Positions 60,104 to 64,000 of a stretch of 64,000 nt of DNA are shown piece after piece. The notes beneath the pieces are model-generated. The model saw only the letters and a program-made list of their open reading frames with translations, did not search any database and was not told where the DNA came from. Numbering within the stretch: the stretch's first letter is position 1; each line of letters starts with the position of its first letter. A program made the translations under genes and the position numbers. Origin of the DNA: Tetraselmis striata (taxonomy: Eukaryota; Chlorophyta; Chlorodendrophyceae; Chlorodendrales; Chlorodendraceae); contig VCJN01002915.1 in assembly GCA_006384855.1 (NCBI GenBank), forward strand, positions 1-64,000. Direction: 5' to 3'.

Positions 60104-60428
60104 AGTACTTAACAACGAGTAATAACTGCTAATGGCACGGCAAACCCCAGCCCGTCTAACAAAGAAGTGGATCCCCATCACCATCACCACCATGACCACA
60201 GCAACGGGCTGTACGGCGGTGAGTAACACGTATCCGCATGTATTATTCGCTTGTATTACTCGCGACTCCAACTTTAAAAGTGCAGTGATAGATGCCTGCT
60301 GGCGCGCGGCGGGCACAGCGTTCGTGCTATCGGCTCGTCTAGCGCGTATCGATCGTGGGGTAATCGCGTCGCTCACGCAGCAGTTCTGCCCATTTTTTAC
60401 ATATTTGGAACCCGTTTGAACTTGTTTC

Positions 60429-63400
60429 ATGCGCCTGCTGATTCCGACGCTCCTACTTCTCTGCTGCCGCCGCGGAAACGCAGGGAGTCCAGATCTCATC
60501 CATGGGTGCCTCACTCCAGACTACGACAGCATCAGGGCATTCTTCGGCAACGAATACGCCGAGGCCGAAGTTAAGAGGGGGCGTCTCGTCAAGCCACCCG
60601 GCGCTCGAAGTGGGGACTCGGGGCAGCACACGGGGGCGGCTGTGGAACACCAACCCCGGCAGCGACGGCATCTACGAAGTTCCCTACGATTACAAGGAAC
60701 CTAACGGGTTCACGCCCGCCATGCGCACAGTTATCAGCAACGCGCTGGCCGAACTTGGTTCCGATATCGGCATCATCCGCTTCCGCGAAAAAAGATCGAG
60801 GGACACTGAGTGGATCAGGATCCAATCAGACACGGATAAATGCCAAGCTACCGTGGGGCGAAGCGCCAGTGCGCAGGATGGACAGCTTCTCAACCTCGGG
60901 ATAGGCGGCTTCCCCAACCGGAATACATGTGTATCGAATAGTATCGTGCAGCACGAAATGATGCATGCCCTGGGTTTCCTCCACGAGCAGTCCCGGCCGG
61001 ACAGAGACAGGTTTGTCAGGATTCACAGCCAGCACATCGTTCCCGGTTCCCTCTACAACTTCGATATCAGCAGTCAGATCGAGAGCTACGGGACACCATA
61101 CGACTACTACTCAGTGATGCACTACCCGAAGTATGCCTTCACCCGCAATGACTTTGATACCATAAGCACCATTGATACCAGGTTTACCGATATCATCGGC
61201 AGCGGCGAGAAAGCCAGCGACATGGACATCGTCCAGAGTCGTCTCATGTACCAGTGCGCCTCCGGACCTCGAAGCTATCAGGACTACCTTGCCCAGCCTT
61301 GCACGTCTGACTGCAAGTGTGCCATTGGAATGTCGGGCTGCGCTGGCAACGACGACGCGTGCCACGGCGATGCGGTGTGCTCGGCGAGCAACACGTGCGT
61401 CGACGGTTCAGATCAGTACCACCGAAGACGCCTATTTTCTCCCTCTCCCAACCGGCATGCATTGCGTTTTCGTAGGCAGAGATCTCTTGTATGTGGGATT
61501 ACTCTTACGCCGCAGCCCGCTGTGTCTGCTCCATCATGCTGCGACGTTCTCTCTGACTGGTTCAGTGTACTGAGTATCAATATCGACAATGCACTTGAGG
61601 GGTGGGGGGTGTCTGAATGCTATCATTGGCCAGCTTCAGCGAACCGTTCAGAATGTGGCAGTGGTTGCCAGGTACCTATCGTGCTCAGGTCCATGGCCAT
61701 ACTCCAGAACTGTGCAGCACATGGAATCAGGGTTGATATTGACGAGGTTTAATCAATAAACATATCCACTCGGTGCCCTCCCATATATTTAAGCCAATGA
61801 GTGCATGCTCGCATGTTATTGCACGACCTGGAGCGGACCTGCCGGCCCCATTTGAGCTCTTTCCTGCGGGGAGCCGCACCGACCTCCAAGGCGCTGTGGT
61901 CACCTTTGATGCGTCCAACGGCTACCAGTACTGTGTCAGCGAGTTCGATGAATGGCCGGTGACCTACTTCCATCCAGACATCTCATTGGAGAACTTTCGG
62001 CTGGACGACGACGATTCAAGGGAGGTACAGATGAATTCCGAATTCCCTTACTTTGGCAGAACCTACTCCAGCGTCTTTGTCGGCAGCAACGGATACCTCA
62101 CGTTTGGCCAGGGAGATGACAGCTACAGCGCCACGGAACCGGTTCACAACGCGCTGCCGCGCATCTCAGCCCTGTTCACGGACCTGGACACGTCGGATGA
62201 CGAGGTCAAGATGTATTTGCGGGCGTCCGGCGAGGACGGCGAGTTTTCAGTGCTCTACTGGGAGGTGAAGCGGTACGGCCAGACGGAGGGCTTGCGGAAC
62301 CAATTTCAGATCGTCCTCAGGAGGGAAGCCTCCATCACCATTGCGTACTTCCGAGTGACGGCCGATGCAAGCCCCATTGCTGTTGGACTTTCAAACCAGG
62401 CGGCGCTACAGCGGGTCGACATCTCTGACGGCTCGGGCTCGTGCGCTACCATCACTTCGCCGTTTGAGATCTTTGCGGCGGGCAGCCGTACCGATCTGGG
62501 GGGCTCCGTCATCACCTTCGATGCATCCAGCAACTACCAGTACTGCGTCAGCGACTACGTGACGTGGCCAGAGAACAAATACACGGCGAGCCTTTCGTTG
62601 GACAACTTCCGTCTGGGCGACGACGATGCCAAGGAGATAGACATCGGTTTCGAGTTTCCGTACTCCAGCGTCTTTGCCGGCAGCAACGGGTACCTCACAT
62701 TTGGCGAGGGGGATACCACATTGGCGGCCAGCGCAGACGGGCACAACGCCCTGCCGCGCATCTCGGCGCTCTTCACAGACTTGGACCCCTCGGATGACAG
62801 CACCTACATGTACGCCTATCGGGGGAGCGGCGTGTTCGCCGTCACCTACGTAAACGTGAAGGAGTACAGCCAGAGGTCCGGCCCGCGCAACAGCTTCCAG
62901 GTGGTGCTCAGGGACGACGGCTCAATCACCATCGCGTATTCCATTGTGTTGGCTTCCGGTGTCATCGGCGTCAGGCTTTCAAGCCGCGGCGCGCTGCAGC
63001 AGGTCGACCTCTCTGCTGGCTCCAGGACGTGCCCCGCGGGATCCTCCAACTCCGACCCCTCTGCTTACCCGATCCCCTTGCAACCACCTGAGACACCAAT
63101 CAGACCCTCGTGTGCAATGCGGCGGACGGCAACCTCTACCTGCGGTGGGACGGGAAACAGACAACGGCGAGGTGCGTCGACCGCAGCACCGGCGACGTGG
63201 CCGGCAGTCTCATCTGTGCGGCGGACGCCACCGTTGAACGCTCCCCCGGTGAGACGCGCGGCCAGGCGGCTACCTGCATCCCCGCGACAAATCTGATGTG
63301 CCTGGAGGCGGCCGGGCAGCTCGTGGTCACGTGGACCGACAAGGGCGAGAGGGTCGTCTGCGTGGATGACTCCGGGGAAGCGGTGGGCCTCCCCCTGGAC

Positions 63401-63667
63401 TGCCTCGGCACGTTTCAGGTCGACCGCCTCATCAAGCCCGAGCCCGCCCTGGATGCCAGATGCCAGACCGGCGCGATCGCAGCGGAACACCCCGGCAACC
63501 ACGGCTTCTGCGGACGCCGCGGGCCGGCGCCATCTGCTGTGGCCCGAGCCATAGCGCATGCGGCGGAGCACCTGCAGGGCACTGGGACATGTGCCCGCCA
63601 GCCCCATAATAGATGGGCAGGCCGCATGGCCCGAGTCATTCACAGCACCGGCAGCTTAGTGTCATAG
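60429..63667 (+). CDS. Secreted astacin metalloprotease with two repeated beta-rich domains and Cys-rich tail
   Basis: Astacins are zinc endopeptidases. ATG 60429 opens a signal peptide (MRLLIPTLLLLCC). The catalytic domain lies in another frame (about 60640-61270): the zinc site is HEMMHALGFLHEQSRPDRD (HExxHxxGxxH), and the Met-turn SVMHY follows YDYYS. A shift at a GGGGG run near 60630 would join signal peptide to protease; an intron was not found. A Cys-rich segment (CTSDCKCAIGMSGCAGNDDA) ends at donor 61405. A GT-AG intron (61406-61833, phase 1) joins in frame to two ~150-residue repeats, each with PFE.F.AGSRTDL, DDD, EFPY, SSVF.GSNGYLTFG and HNALPRISALFTDLD, a beta-rich module known from algal and bacterial surface proteins. 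A Cys-rich C-terminal module (63104-63667, CNAADGNLYLRWDGK) is again in another frame; its junction is unresolved. The repeats could be a separate gene. Confidence 0.75.
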
Positions 63668-64000
63668 GCAGCTTGGGCAGCTTAAGCCAGCTTCTCATCA
63701 CAGCCCCTGAAGTGGGCGTGGCCGCCGGTGTAGGCTCAGTCCCTCACCCGAGCTGGCGATTCGTTCCAATGGTCGCTGCAACGTGGCCAGGGTTGAATCC
63801 CAATCGGTCCCCGCTCCAGCGGCGGCCGGCTCAAACATGTAAACATCTGGCAATTGCCAAATTAACAGAGCTGGCTCCTATACTCGAGGAGCGCCACTGC
63901 TGTCTGACACTCTGCGATAAGGAGAACGCGCGATCCACCTTGCTTTCTGGTTAAACCTGCGCTGTTTAAACCCTTTAATGCATAGGCCAGTACGGGTTTA
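63668..64000. other. No gene seen
   Basis: Trailing sequence downstream of the astacin-domain gene. Nothing recognisable. Confidence 0.5.

Larger units (their letters stand above)
54144..60117 (-). mobile_element. DIRS/Kangaroo-like retrotransposon with split direct repeats
   Basis: Read on the minus strand the order is repeat B, gag, reverse transcriptase-RNase H, tyrosine recombinase, A, B, A. The A repeats are 28 identical bases (54483-54510 and 54144-54171). The B repeats are about 250 bases (58809-59046 continued at 60106-60117, and 54232-54481) and differ at only a few positions. This A/B arrangement is the split-direct-repeat structure of the PAT/Kangaroo/Ngaro type, which replicates through a circular intermediate and integrates by tyrosine recombinase. 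The right B repeat is interrupted by family P copy 4. Near-identity of the B repeats suggests recent insertion, although the coding part has a few breaks. Confidence 0.85.

Overview
The window is nuclear DNA from a GC-rich, intron-rich eukaryote, not a bacterium. Genes are split by GT-AG introns with exact phase matches. Coding exons are strongly GC-rich and the transposons are eukaryotic (DIRS/Kangaroo-like, PIF/Harbinger-like, CACTA-like). The mix of an algal/protist-type fumarate reductase with a cytochrome b5 tail, a GT29 sialyltransferase-like gene, a CBM1 module, an astacin with repeated beta-rich domains and a Volvox-Kangaroo-type retroelement suggests a unicellular alga, most likely a green (prasinophyte-like) lineage. 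The species assignment is inference.

Layout. 0-11 kb: the edge of a histone-methyltransferase-like gene (pre-SET exon, minus), an F-box-like exon, about 3.5 kb with no gene I can support, then a nine-exon GT29 sialyltransferase-like gene (minus, 10757 to 5039). 12-16 kb: a broken CBM1/Cys-rich secreted-protein locus (minus) and fragments of an unrecognised plus-strand gene. 17.5-21.9 kb: a complete ten-exon soluble fumarate reductase fused to cytochrome b5 and ending in -SKL (minus). 22-25 kb: mostly non-coding, with a cluster of TAGCGAC motifs upstream of that gene. 25-28.5 kb: a decayed PIF/Harbinger element (transposase plus, Myb/SANT partner minus). 28.8-33.7 kb: a Tudor-like gene and a decayed CACTA-type transposase. 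34-39.7 kb: several unrecognised genes, one with in-phase introns and a single in-frame TAG. 39.9-44.5 kb: a complete nine-exon acyl-CoA dehydrogenase (plus, ending -AKM). 46.1-49.2 kb: a DIRS-like element that has lost its reverse transcriptase. 50.2-53.3 kb: three head-to-tail copies of a roughly 1 kb palindromic element. 54.1-60.1 kb: a nearly complete Kangaroo/DIRS-like retrotransposon with split direct repeats; one repeat is interrupted by a fourth, inverted copy of the 1 kb element. 60.4-63.7 kb: an astacin metalloprotease joined to two repeated beta-rich domains.

How the parts relate. Fumarate reductase and acyl-CoA dehydrogenase both end in peroxisome-type tripeptides (-SKL, -AKM), so both may act in redox or fatty-acid metabolism in a microbody. 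The GT29, CBM1 and astacin loci encode secretory-pathway proteins. The rest is dominated by mobile DNA of different ages.

The most unusual genome-scale signal is long pure G/C homopolymers inside introns. In the resolved genes almost all are poly-C on the sense strand and most lie within about 25 bases of a splice site. The second is the 1 kb palindromic element, whose exact insertion site is visible by comparing the two copies of the retrotransposon repeat. No tRNA, rRNA or CRISPR array was seen.
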